From Congzhengia sp045576635 (GTDB lineage: Bacteria; Bacillota; Clostridia; UBA1381; UBA9506): DNA of 64,000 bases. Of the stretch, positions 25,263 through 33,784 are shown in pieces (within the stretch, counting starts at the first letter, position 1; every line of letters begins with the position of its first letter). Where the stretch lies: positions 28,616-92,615 of the forward strand of contig JAZNGT010000028.1 of the NCBI GenBank assembly GCA_045576635.1. Direction: 5' to 3'. The notes beneath the pieces are model-generated. The model was given only the letters and a program-made list of their open reading frames with translations. It made no database searches and was not told the DNA's origin. Both the position numbers and the translations under genes were made by a program.

Positions 25263-25502
25263 TTATCTTCCCAATTCGTCTAAGCACTTGGGACAGATGT
25301 TTTTGCCTTTAAAACTGATAACATCTTTTGAATTTCCGCAAAAGATGCAGGAAGGCTCATACTTTTTTAAAATGATTGCGTCATTGTCCACATAAATTTC
25401 GAGCGCATCTTTGATTGCAATATCCAATGTTCTTCTAAGTTCGATAGGAAGTACAATTCTTCCGAGTTCGTCCACTTTTCTTACAATTCCTGTCGATTTC
25501 AT
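25263..25502 (-). CDS. AbrB/SpoVT-type transition-state regulator
   Basis: This 79-residue protein has the AbrB swapped-hairpin DNA-binding domain (STGIVRKVDELGRIVLPIELRRTL, residues 3-26) and a C-terminal zinc-finger-like part with C52-x2-C55 and C70-x2-C73. AbrB proteins repress post-exponential and sporulation genes in growing cells; in Bacillus they repress sigH. The presence of sigH in the window makes a similar link possible but it is inference. GAGGTG precedes ATG 25502. Confidence 0.9.
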   Translation of the reverse strand: MKSTGIVRKVDELGRIVLPIELRRTLDIAIKDALEIYVDNDAIILKKYEPSCIFCGNSKDVISFKGKNICPKCLDELGR

Positions 25503-25547
25503 GTCGCAACACCTCGTATTTTAGAATATGATACAACTTATAGGGAT

Positions 25548-25576
25548 ATTATAGCATTTAAAGAAAGGATAGTCAA
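25548..25576 (-). promoter_or_regulatory. Sigma-A promoter for the AbrB-like gene
   Basis: Minus strand TTGACT (25576-25571), 17-base spacer, TATAAT (25553-25548). Confidence 0.85.
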
Positions 25577-25622
25577 CGGGTATAATTTTAAGTTTTTATG
25601 AATTTTTTAAGCACGGCTGAAT

Positions 25623-27365
25623 TTATGACTGATACATACGATACATGCGACTGTAAATTCCGTCTTTTTCCATCAATGATTCGTGTGTGCCTTGCTCTTC
25701 GATACCGTTTTCTGTGAGTACCAAAATGGTAGATGCATTTTTTATGGTGGTAAGTCTGTGTGCAATTACAAAGGTTGTACGACCTTTTGCAAGTTTTTCA
25801 AGCGATTGTTGTACAATCCGTTCGCTTTCGTTATCGAGTGCTGAGGTTGCTTCATCCAATATCAGAATGGGCGGATTTTTTAAGAACACACGTGCAATGC
25901 CGATGCGCTGTTTTTGTCCACCGGAAAGTTTTAGACCGCGTTCACCAACATAGGTGTCATAACCGTTTTCTAAATTCATAATAAAGTCATGCGCACCGGC
26001 AAGTTTTGCAGCTTCTATAATTTGTTCTTTCGATGCGCCTGGAAGTCCGTATTCAATGTTTTCGTAAACGGTTCCGGAAAAAAGATAAATATCCTGCTGC
26101 ACAACGCCGATGTTTTGGCGAAGACTTTTTAACGTGAGGGATTTGATATCTTGTCCGTCAATCGCAATTGTACCATCTGTGGTATCATAAAAACGCGGAA
26201 GAAGGCTGCAAAGTGTGGTTTTTCCGCCGCCTGAGGGTCCGACGAGTGCTATGGTGTCGCCGGGCGCTACATGTAATGATAAATTACTTAAAACGTCTTG
26301 ATTTTCATCTGCATACCGAAATGTTACGTTGTGAAACGAGATTTCGCCTGAAACATCTTTTAATTCTTTCGCGTTCGGCGCATCTTTAATTTCCATAGGT
26401 GTGTCCATGATTTCAAAAAAACGCTCGATGCCCGTCATACCACGCTGGAACTGTTCCATAAAATCTACAATTCTGCGAATGGAGGAAAGCAAGGTAGAAG
26501 CATACAGAAGATAAGCCGTAAAGTCGCCGGCAGAAATTTGCCTGTGCTTTATAAAAAACGCACCTGCCACAACGATGATAATATACATTACGCCGTCAAA
26601 CAAGCGGGTAGAGGACTGAAACCCTGCCATATAGTGATACGAGCGTTTTTTGATGGATAAAAGTTTTGAATTTCCGCCTTCAAATTTTTTCTTTTCACAT
26701 TCTTCGTTTGTAAAAGAGTGTACAACACGAATTCCTAAAAGTGCATCTTCTACCTGTGCGTTGAGTTCGCCGATTTGTGCGCGCTGCCTTTTAAACTGTG
26801 TACGCATTCTGGTATTAAAATACCGCGTGCAAATGATAATAAGCGGCACAACAGAAAAAATGATGAGTGTAAGCCAGATGTTAAAGGAGCCTAAAATGAT
26901 AAAGGAAACGATAATCTTAACAGAAGAAATAAAAATTTCTTCCGGGCAGTGATGCGCAAATTCCGTAACGTCAAACAGGTCTGTGGTTATACGCGACATA
27001 ATCTGACCGACTTTTGTGTTGTCATAAAAGGACGACGAAAGATTTTGAAGATGCGCAAACATATCGCGCCGCATATCTGTTTCCATTCTTGCGCCCATTA
27101 CATGTCCGACAGATGCCATATAATAATGTGCGGCAGTATCGATGATGCGCAAAGTAAGATAAATAGCACCGACAGAAAGAATCGCGCGCGTTGTAAGGGA
27201 TGCAATGTCTTCTGTCGCCCTGTCTGTAATAAAACGTGCAATTAAAGGTAAAATGAGTTCGCAAAATGTCGTAAACAAAGCGCAGAATATATCAAACGCC
27301 ATAATGCGAGTATATTTTTTATAATAAGGCAGAAATCTTCTTACAAGGCCTCGCTTTTTCTTCAT
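25623..27365 (-). CDS. ABC exporter, fused membrane and ATPase domains
   Basis: The 580-residue protein is a half-transporter of the MsbA/LmrA/BmrA type: a six-helix type-1 exporter domain (about 1-320) and an ATPase with Walker A GPSGGGKTT (about 376-384), signature LSGGQKQRIGIARV and Walker B ILILDEATSALD. It probably works as a homodimer; the substrate (lipid, drug or peptide) cannot be told. GGAGGAAA precedes ATG 27365. It is 11 bases behind the CDF gene and likely shares its promoter. Confidence 0.93.
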   Translation of the reverse strand: MKKKRGLVRRFLPYYKKYTRIMAFDIFCALFTTFCELILPLIARFITDRATEDIASLTTRAILSVGAIYLTLRIIDTAAHYYMASVGHVMGARMETDMRRDMFAHLQNLSSSFYDNTKVGQIMSRITTDLFDVTEFAHHCPEEIFISSVKIIVSFIILGSFNIWLTLIIFSVVPLIIICTRYFNTRMRTQFKRQRAQIGELNAQVEDALLGIRVVHSFTNEECEKKKFEGGNSKLLSIKKRSYHYMAGFQSSTRLFDGVMYIIIVVAGAFFIKHRQISAGDFTAYLLYASTLLSSIRRIVDFMEQFQRGMTGIERFFEIMDTPMEIKDAPNAKELKDVSGEISFHNVTFRYADENQDVLSNLSLHVAPGDTIALVGPSGGGKTTLCSLLPRFYDTTDGTIAIDGQDIKSLTLKSLRQNIGVVQQDIYLFSGTVYENIEYGLPGASKEQIIEAAKLAGAHDFIMNLENGYDTYVGERGLKLSGGQKQRIGIARVFLKNPPILILDEATSALDNESERIVQQSLEKLAKGRTTFVIAHRLTTIKNASTILVLTENGIEEQGTHESLMEKDGIYSRMYRMYQS

Positions 27366-27376
27366 AAAATTTCCTC

Positions 27377-28549
27377 CTAAAATTGCTGTTTGTAGTCTAT
27401 ACGGATTACCGTTCGGTATCGGGAATTTTCTTTTTTTAGAAGTACATCAATACGGTCAAGGGTTTCCTGCTTTTCTTTTTCAGTGAGAGAAAACGGTACT
27501 TCTAAATCGAAAATCAGATTGATTATGTTTTCTCCGTCTGTCATACGAAAATCGTGCATTCCAAGTTCGGGATTTATACTTTGGATTATAGATTTTACAA
27601 TTCGTTTGGTGGCATCTGATTTTTCGCAGCCGACTAATATAGGATCAGTATGAATTACGGTTTCAACGCCTGTTTCTTCCATAATTTTAATTTCGAGTGC
27701 ATCGATGATTTCGTGCAGAAAAACAGCGGATTTTTCAGAAGACACCTCTGCGTGCACAGAAGCCAGTGTCCTTCCCGGACCGTAGTCGTGAATGATTAAA
27801 TCGTGAATTCCCAAAATTTCGGGATTGGAGTGTAAAATATCCGAAATCTGCATAGCAAGCATCGGATCAGGGGATGCACCAAGAAGTGTACTTATCGTCT
27901 GCCACGCAAGTTTAATACCGGTTACGCAGATTAAAATTGCAACGATAAGTCCTGCGATTCCGTCAATAAATGGGGGCAAAAACTGACAAAGTACAACGGA
28001 CAAAATAACGGCACTGGTTGCCACTGCGTCACTTAAACTGTCTGTTGCGGTAGCGTTTAACACATCAGAATCAATGCGTTTTCCTAAAAAACGCATCGCG
28101 AAAAACAACCAGAGTTTGATTCCGATTGATAAAACCAAAATTACAAGTGTAACTGCGCTAAGCCGAGGCGCCTCAGGATTGAGGATTTTTCCGAAAGATG
28201 TTTGAATCAGTTCAAATCCCACAGATATGATAATAAACGACACAATCAAAGAACAGATATATTCAAATCTGCCGTGTCCGAATGGGTGCTCTTTGTCAGG
28301 TTTTTGACCGGAAAGTTTTGCGCCGACTAATGTTACCACGGAAGAGCCTACATCTGATAGGTTATTAAACGCATCTGAAATGATTGCAATGGATGAAATA
28401 AATGTGCCGACCAGAATTTTTATCAAAAAAAGAACGGTATTTGCCACGATTCCCAAAACGCCGCCAAACACACCATACTGCGTGCGAACAAGAGGGTTTT
28501 TTAAATCGTCTGCGTTTTTAATAAAGAGTTTTGTTAAAAATGAAATCAT
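27377..28549 (-). CDS. Cation diffusion facilitator family metal exporter
   Basis: The 390-residue protein shows the CDF layout: N-terminal helices with the metal site AIISDAFNNLSDVGSS, the loop HPFGHGRFEY, the second site ATDSLSDAVATS, and a cytoplasmic domain (about 215-300), plus an extra C-terminal domain, making it longer than FieF. It exports divalent metals such as Zn, Fe or Mn by proton antiport. ATG 28549 follows GGAGGATCGC; the in-frame upstream ATG at 28570 lies before this site. The metal is not fixed by the sequence. Confidence 0.9.
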   Translation of the reverse strand: MISFLTKLFIKNADDLKNPLVRTQYGVFGGVLGIVANTVLFLIKILVGTFISSIAIISDAFNNLSDVGSSVVTLVGAKLSGQKPDKEHPFGHGRFEYICSLIVSFIIISVGFELIQTSFGKILNPEAPRLSAVTLVILVLSIGIKLWLFFAMRFLGKRIDSDVLNATATDSLSDAVATSAVILSVVLCQFLPPFIDGIAGLIVAILICVTGIKLAWQTISTLLGASPDPMLAMQISDILHSNPEILGIHDLIIHDYGPGRTLASVHAEVSSEKSAVFLHEIIDALEIKIMEETGVETVIHTDPILVGCEKSDATKRIVKSIIQSINPELGMHDFRMTDGENIINLIFDLEVPFSLTEKEKQETLDRIDVLLKKENSRYRTVIRIDYKQQF

Positions 28550-28587
28550 AGCGATCCTCCGAAAATACATAGCGAAACTATAAATTT

Positions 28588-28616
28588 ATTATATCTTATT
28601 TTATTTTGCAATGCAA
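28588..28616 (-). promoter_or_regulatory. Sigma-A promoter for CDF-ABC exporter operon
   Basis: Minus strand TTGCAT (28616-28611), 17-base spacer, TATAAT (28593-28588). Confidence 0.8.
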
Positions 28617-28657
28617 GAAATATTGCACTTTGCTTTTTAAATAAACCGCACAGTTTG

Positions 28658-28681
28658 ACAACATTCGACATAAAATGTTGT
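28658..28681. repeat. 8-bp inverted repeat before the Cys-rich gene
   Basis: ACAACATT (28658-28665) and AATGTTGT (28674-28681) are exact inverted repeats spaced by 8 bases, lying between the divergent CDF promoter and the Cys-rich gene. They overlap a TTGACA at 28655-28660 that has no fitting -10. They could form an operator or a leader hairpin. Confidence 0.5.
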
Positions 28682-28726
28682 TGGGTAGCATTTTTGCTGC
28701 TAAAAATATATTTGGAGGTAATGATT

Positions 28727-28951
28727 ATGTGCGGACTTTGTAACCTTTTCCGTTGTGGATCAAGAAGAAGAGAAGATTGTGGCGTGTATAGATTGCCGCG
28801 GCGTGAGCCTTGCATGAAAACACATTGTGCGAGCGGTTTGGGCACCCGTTCTGCTTGCCCTTGCGTAAGAGACGATTCTTGTGAATGCAACAACTGTAAC
28901 CGTAGAGAAGAATGCCGTGATGCGTATGCATATCACGCAGACTGCGAGTAA
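28727..28951 (+). CDS. 74-residue cysteine-rich protein, unknown
   Basis: The product has 13 Cys in 74 residues, many as C-x2-C, C-P-C, C-E-C and C-N-N-C groups, with abundant Arg and two His near the end; it has no membrane segment or signal peptide. GGAGG lies eight bases before ATG 28727 (an in-frame ATG at 28721 is too close). The gene has its own strong terminator, which supports that it is real. Dense cysteines suggest metal binding, as in metallothionein-like or zinc-finger microproteins, but I recognise no family. Its divergent neighbour is a metal exporter. Confidence 0.75.
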   Translation: MCGLCNLFRCGSRRREDCGVYRLPRREPCMKTHCASGLGTRSACPCVRDDSCECNNCNRREECRDAYAYHADCE

Positions 28952-28961
28952 TGGTTTAACC

Positions 28962-28995
28962 AAAAAAGCATGCCCAAACAGGGTATGCTTTTTTT
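28962..28995 (+). terminator. Terminator after the Cys-rich gene
   Basis: AAAAAAGCATGCCC pairs with GGGTATGCTTTTTTT around AAACA, with one G-T pair. Confidence 0.88.
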
Positions 28996-29023
28996 CTTTG
29001 CTCTACAGAATTTCAGAAACAAC

Positions 29024-29052
29024 TTGTATCTTTTTTAGTTTTGTGATAAAAT
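29024..29052 (+). promoter_or_regulatory. Sigma-A promoter for NAD synthase
   Basis: TTGTAT (29024-29029), 17-base spacer, TAAAAT (29047-29052) with TGA before the -10. Confidence 0.7.
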
Positions 29053-29083
29053 ATAAAAAACAAAACAGAAAGTGGAGGAGCTT

Positions 29084-31033
29084 ATGTTTGACTTTGTAAG
29101 AGTTTCCTGCGTAGTGCCGAAGGTTTGTCTTTCGAATCCAAAGCAAAACGCAAAAGAAATCATTCAAAAAATTCATACGGCGAGTAGAGATGGTGCAAAC
29201 TTCATAGTATTTCCCGAACTTGCGTTGTCCGGCTATACCTGTGGGGACTTATTCTTTCAGGAGACGCTTTTAAACGAAGTAAAGACATCGCTTTCTGAAA
29301 TTTTAGACGCAACAAAAGATGTAAATTGTAGTGTTATTTTAGGCGCTCCGCTGAAACTTTCAGGGGAACTTTATAACTGTGCCGTTGTGTTCTTTGAGGG
29401 ACGTGTTTTAGGCATTGTTCCGAAAACCTTTTTGCCAAACTACAATGAGTTTTCCGAAAAACGTTGGTTTTCTTCCGCAGAAGATTTTACATCAGAAACC
29501 GTATCTTCTTCTGTTATTTTGGGAGATTCAGAAACAAATTACGAAATTCCGGTCGGAAACGACCTTTTATTTGTAACAGAAAACGGCGTAAAATTTGCAG
29601 TAGAAATCTGCGAGGATTTGTGGATGCCCATACCGCCTTCCATTAAAACGGCGCTTCATGGTGCAGAGATTATTTTTAATTTGTCTGCAAGCAATGAATC
29701 GGTTGGGAAACGTGCATACCGCGAGGATTTGGTAAAACTCCAGTCTTCTAAATTAAGTGTAGCGTATGCGTATGTTTCGGCAGGCGTGGGAGAATCAACA
29801 ACTGACCTTGTTTTTACAGGACACAGTATGATTGCCGAAAACGGAAAAATCATTATGGAAAACGAATCCTTTATAGACGGAGATTATGTGCTTACTAAGG
29901 ACATAGACCTTGGAAAAATAAGAGCAGACCGTTTAAAACTCAAAGGCTATAAAGATGTGATGCGCCTTTATATGAGAGAAAAGGTCACAACTGTAACTGT
30001 TCCTGTGCGTGCAGAATCTTCGGGAGAGTTCATCGGGGTAAAAAAAAACCCGTTTCTTCCCTCTAATGAGGTAGAAAAAAACAAGCGATTCATAGAAATT
30101 TTCAAAATGCAGGTTGCGGCGCTTAAAACACGTCTTTCTGTTACCGGTAAAAAAGCAGTAATCGGTGTTTCGGGAGGACTCGACTCTACACTTGCACTTT
30201 TGGTTACTGCATCAGCCGTAAAAAGTTTAGGTGAAGATTTAGCCAATATCTGTGCGGTTACAATGCCATGCTTCGGAACAACAGACAGAACGTATCAAAA
30301 TGCCTTAAAACTAATGGAATCATTGGGTGTTACTGTAAGAAATATTTCCATTAAAGACGCATGTATGCAGCATTTTAAAGATATCGGCCACGACGCAACA
30401 GTACGTGATGTTACCTACGAAAACACACAGGCACGTGAGCGTACGCAGGTTTTGATGGATATATCCAATCAGTTTGGAGGTATCGTAGTAGGTACCGGTG
30501 ATTTAAGTGAACTTGCGCTCGGGTGGTGCACATATAGCGGTGACCAGATGAGTATGTATGGTGTGAATGCAGGACTCCCAAAAACGGTTGTCCGTTTTGT
30601 GCTTGAAAGCATTATAAGTGAAAATCTATTTCCCGAAAGCGCAGAATATTTAAAGGACATTTTAGATACGCCTATAAGTCCTGAACTTTTGCCGCCGGAC
30701 ATTTCAGGGGACATCGCGCAGAAAACAGAAGATGCAGTAGGACCTTACGAACTTCATGATTTCTTTTTATATTATGTTTTAAGATTTGGTTATGCACCGG
30801 AAAAAATTTATTTCCTTGCCCAAAAAGCCTTTAAAGGTGAATATGAAACGGAAGAAATTTTAAAGTGGTTAAAAACCTTTTATAAGCGCTTTTTCACACA
30901 ACAGTTTAAGAGAAGTGCAATGCCGGACGGTGTAAAAGTCGGCAGTATTAGCCTCTCACCACGTGGCGGCTTTCGCATGCCGAGTGATGCACAAAGTGCA
31001 TGCTGGCTTTCAGAACTTGAAAATCTAAAATAG
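29084..31033 (+). CDS. nadE: Glutamine-dependent NAD+ synthetase
   Basis: This 649-residue enzyme makes NAD+ from deamido-NAD+. The N-terminal nitrilase-type glutaminase carries all three catalytic sites: Glu in FPELALSGY, Lys in PKTFLPNYNEFSEKRWF and Cys in VEICEDLW. The C-terminal synthetase has the P-loop GVSGGLDST and GTGDLSELALGWCTY. The fusion of both activities is the glutamine-using form. GGAGGAG is six bases before ATG 29084. It is transcribed alone, between a promoter and a perfect hairpin terminator. Confidence 0.97.
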   Translation: MFDFVRVSCVVPKVCLSNPKQNAKEIIQKIHTASRDGANFIVFPELALSGYTCGDLFFQETLLNEVKTSLSEILDATKDVNCSVILGAPLKLSGELYNCAVVFFEGRVLGIVPKTFLPNYNEFSEKRWFSSAEDFTSETVSSSVILGDSETNYEIPVGNDLLFVTENGVKFAVEICEDLWMPIPPSIKTALHGAEIIFNLSASNESVGKRAYREDLVKLQSSKLSVAYAYVSAGVGESTTDLVFTGHSMIAENGKIIMENESFIDGDYVLTKDIDLGKIRADRLKLKGYKDVMRLYMREKVTTVTVPVRAESSGEFIGVKKNPFLPSNEVEKNKRFIEIFKMQVAALKTRLSVTGKKAVIGVSGGLDSTLALLVTASAVKSLGEDLANICAVTMPCFGTTDRTYQNALKLMESLGVTVRNISIKDACMQHFKDIGHDATVRDVTYENTQARERTQVLMDISNQFGGIVVGTGDLSELALGWCTYSGDQMSMYGVNAGLPKTVVRFVLESIISENLFPESAEYLKDILDTPISPELLPPDISGDIAQKTEDAVGPYELHDFFLYYVLRFGYAPEKIYFLAQKAFKGEYETEEILKWLKTFYKRFFTQQFKRSAMPDGVKVGSISLSPRGGFRMPSDAQSACWLSELENLK

Positions 31034-31036
31034 ACG

Positions 31037-31075
31037 AAGAGTTTACAGAAACTAGTTTCTGTAAACTCTTTTTTT
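31037..31075 (+). terminator. Terminator after nadE
   Basis: A 34-base perfect palindrome (arms AAGAGTTTACAGAAA, centre CTAG) followed by a T-run. Confidence 0.92.
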
Positions 31076-31109
31076 GTAAATTTCAACAAATTATTCCAAA
31101 AAAAAGTAG

Positions 31110-31138
31110 TTGAAATATGGCAAATCGTATGATATACT
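31110..31138 (+). promoter_or_regulatory. Sigma-A promoter for CBM9-like/capD genes
   Basis: TTGAAA (31110-31115), 17-base spacer, TATACT (31133-31138). Confidence 0.8.
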
Positions 31139-31198
31139 ATAAAATATGATATGTAATTAACATACATTGGATTTCTGTGAGCGTGTAAAGGAGTATGT

Positions 31199-31798
31199 AT
31201 GTACACAATCAGAAAAACACCGAAAAAAATAGATTCTGTTTTTGATGCAGCGTGGGAAAATGCAGAAGTTGCATCTGTTTCCATAAATAACTGGAAACAG
31301 TTTGACTATATACCGAAAACTGAGGCACGTTTGCTTTATAGTGACTATGGCATACACATTCGGTTTATGACAAACGAAAGACCGCTTCTTGCGAGGTATA
31401 CTGCGCAAAACGATCCAGTTTCAAAAGATAGTTGTGTAGAATTTTTTCTGCGCCCTAATGGAAATGACAAGCGCTACATAAATTTTGAGTTTAATCCGTT
31501 TGGAACAATGTATGCGGCGGCAAGAATTGTAAGAGACGACAAAAAGTTTTTCCCTGAGGACAAGCACTATTTCGAAGTGATTTCTTATGTGGATGACGGT
31601 GTGTGGCTATTACAGTTTGTTATACCGTTTGCATTTCTTGAAACGTATTACGGATCCTATACAAAAAAGATGTACGGAAATCTTTATAAGTGCGGGGGAG
31701 ACGTTACGCACGAGCATTACCTTTCCTATTATCCGCTCGACCCCAAGGAAGTGAATTTTCACAAACCTGAATACTTTGGCGAATTTATTTTAGAATGA
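31199..31798 (+). CDS. CBM9-like/DOMON-type domain protein
   Basis: The 199-residue protein is a single beta-sandwich domain of the carbohydrate-binding module 9-like type: TEARLLYSDYGIHIRF, SKDSCVEFFLRPNG, YINFEFNPFGTMYAA and a final YFGEFILE fit that pattern. There is no signal peptide, so it is expected in the cytoplasm. Its ligand is unknown; it may bind a sugar or nucleotide sugar, as its neighbour in the same operon modifies nucleotide sugars. AAAGGAG is five bases before ATG 31199. Confidence 0.75.
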   Translation: MYTIRKTPKKIDSVFDAAWENAEVASVSINNWKQFDYIPKTEARLLYSDYGIHIRFMTNERPLLARYTAQNDPVSKDSCVEFFLRPNGNDKRYINFEFNPFGTMYAAARIVRDDKKFFPEDKHYFEVISYVDDGVWLLQFVIPFAFLETYYGSYTKKMYGNLYKCGGDVTHEHYLSYYPLDPKEVNFHKPEYFGEFILE

Positions 31799-31832
31799 TT
31801 TTTATTGTGTTAAAATAAAGGACGTGAACAAT

Positions 31833-33740
31833 ATGAAACAAATACATCCGATTTTGAAAAACATATATTTTTGTCTGGCAGACCTTGCACTTTGCTTTGC
31901 TGCGTATGCAGTTATGATTATTTTTATTTTTCCCGTGACATCTTTTGGGATTTATGTAAAAGAAAGTTTGCATACAATCGGTCAGACGGCACTTGTTTAC
32001 ATTGTTGTGCAGTTTTTATTTAAAATGCACCGTGTGTACTGGACATATGGAAGCAGCAAAGAATATTTACGCCTCTTGTTGGCGTGTGTTGTTGCCTGCG
32101 CTATCAATATATTTGTTGATCTTATTCATATTAGATATCTTTTAATCTATCCCAAATTTACATTGGCAGCAAATTTTTTGACCATCATTTTTATTGTAGG
32201 ATTTCGTGTTTCTATCCGTCTTTTGCAAAAAGTTTCAAATATGTCAGAACTACATCATGGAAAACGTGTTTTAATTATCGGTGCAGGGCAACTTGCAATG
32301 ATTCTTTTGCGTGACCTGCGTGACAATGAACGCCTTCACTATGATGTTGTTGGACTCATTGATGATGATAAGAGAAAGCGTCAGCAGATTATGTACGGAG
32401 CAGAGGTGATCGGCGGACGTTACGATATCGAGCGTATTTGCAGAAGAAGACGTGTTGAAGAAATTATTTTTGCGATTTCTGTGATTTCAAAGCAGGAAAG
32501 AAACGAACTTTTAGAAATTTGTACAAGAACCGGTTGTAACATCAAAATGATGCCGGGTGTTGAGGCTGTACTTGCCGGAAAAGTAAGCATGAACAGCATG
32601 AGAAATATTGAAATCGAAGACTTATTAGAACGTGATCCGATTGCGTTCGATAACGATAAAGTAAGAGAAGATTTATACGAAAAGACAGTACTTGTAACCG
32701 GCGGAAGTGGTTCGATTGGTTCCGAACTTTGCCGTCAGATTATACGGTTTGCACCGAAAAAACTCATTATTTTAGATATTTACGAAAACACCACATACGA
32801 ACTCGAAAACGAACTCAGGGAAAAATATCCCACACAGGATTTAACAGTTTTAATTGCATCAGTCCGTGATAAAAAGAGACTTGAATCCATCTTTGAAATG
32901 TATCGTCCTGATGTTGTCTTTCACGCTGCGGCACATAAGCATGTTCCGCTTATGGAAGAAAGCCCCGGAGATGCAGTAAAAAACAACGTGTTCGGCACGC
33001 ACAATGTTGCATCTTGCGCAGATAAATACGGTACGAAACGGTTTGTTCTTATTTCGACTGACAAAGCGGTTAACCCCACAAATGTAATGGGTGCAACCAA
33101 AAGAATGTGCGAAATGATTATTCAGACGTTTGCAAAAGAAAGTTCTACCGAGTTTGTAGCAGTACGTTTCGGTAACGTTTTGGGTTCGAACGGTTCTGTT
33201 ATTCCGCGTTTTAAAAAGCAAATTGCGGCAGGTGGACCGGTTACTGTTACACATCCTGAAATTACAAGATTTTTTATGACGATTCCGGAAGCTGCAAGAC
33301 TTGTGCTTCAGGCAGCAGTTTTTGCAAAGGGCGGAGAAATTTTTGTACTTGACATGGGACAACCCGTAAAAATCTACGAACTTGCAAAAAAAATGATTCG
33401 TCTTGCAGGGTACAGACCCGGTGAGGATATCCCGATTGAAGTTACCGGACTTCGTCCCGGTGAAAAACTCTATGAAGAACTTTTGATGGATGAAGAGGGG
33501 TTAAGAAAAACCGAACATAGAAAAATCTTTATCGGAAATCCCATTAACATTACGCCGGAACAGCTGAAAGAAAAATTAGATATTTTAAGTGAGGCATTAG
33601 AAAAAGGAAATGATGCTACGGTCCAGGCGCTCAAAAAAGTTGTGCCGACATTCCGCGATCCGGAGCCGGAACCGCCGATAGAAGAAATTGATATTCCTTT
33701 TGAGAACCAGATTAACGAAAATGCGGCAATGCCGTTATAA
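31833..33740 (+). CDS. CapD/FlaA1-type nucleotide-sugar dehydratase/epimerase, membrane-bound
   Basis: This 635-residue protein has four N-terminal membrane helices (about 10-115), a first Rossmann-like domain (VLIIGAGQLAMILL) and a second SDR domain with VTGGSGSIGSEL and STDKAVNPTNVMGATK, the altered catalytic site (Met-Gly-x-x-Lys) of UDP-GlcNAc 4,6-dehydratase-like enzymes. It makes modified UDP-sugars for capsule or surface glycans. ATG 31833 follows AAAGGAC at ten bases; an in-frame GTG at 31824 is too close to it. It probably shares the promoter at 31110. Confidence 0.92.
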   Translation: MKQIHPILKNIYFCLADLALCFAAYAVMIIFIFPVTSFGIYVKESLHTIGQTALVYIVVQFLFKMHRVYWTYGSSKEYLRLLLACVVACAINIFVDLIHIRYLLIYPKFTLAANFLTIIFIVGFRVSIRLLQKVSNMSELHHGKRVLIIGAGQLAMILLRDLRDNERLHYDVVGLIDDDKRKRQQIMYGAEVIGGRYDIERICRRRRVEEIIFAISVISKQERNELLEICTRTGCNIKMMPGVEAVLAGKVSMNSMRNIEIEDLLERDPIAFDNDKVREDLYEKTVLVTGGSGSIGSELCRQIIRFAPKKLIILDIYENTTYELENELREKYPTQDLTVLIASVRDKKRLESIFEMYRPDVVFHAAAHKHVPLMEESPGDAVKNNVFGTHNVASCADKYGTKRFVLISTDKAVNPTNVMGATKRMCEMIIQTFAKESSTEFVAVRFGNVLGSNGSVIPRFKKQIAAGGPVTVTHPEITRFFMTIPEAARLVLQAAVFAKGGEIFVLDMGQPVKIYELAKKMIRLAGYRPGEDIPIEVTGLRPGEKLYEELLMDEEGLRKTEHRKIFIGNPINITPEQLKEKLDILSEALEKGNDATVQALKKVVPTFRDPEPEPPIEEIDIPFENQINENAAMPL

Positions 33741-33742
33741 GA

Positions 33743-33772
33743 AAACGGGACAATTTTAAAATTGTCCCGTTT
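33743..33772. terminator. Bidirectional terminator between capD-like gene and spoIVA
   Basis: A 30-base perfect palindrome with arm AAACGGGACAATTTT, followed by TTC and a T-run on the plus strand. Confidence 0.9.
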
Positions 33773-33784
33773 CTTTTTTTGTTT

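Noticed and set aside
28655..28676. TTGACA with TAAAAT as promoter of the Cys-rich gene
   Set aside because: The spacer is only 10 bases, far from the needed 16-18.
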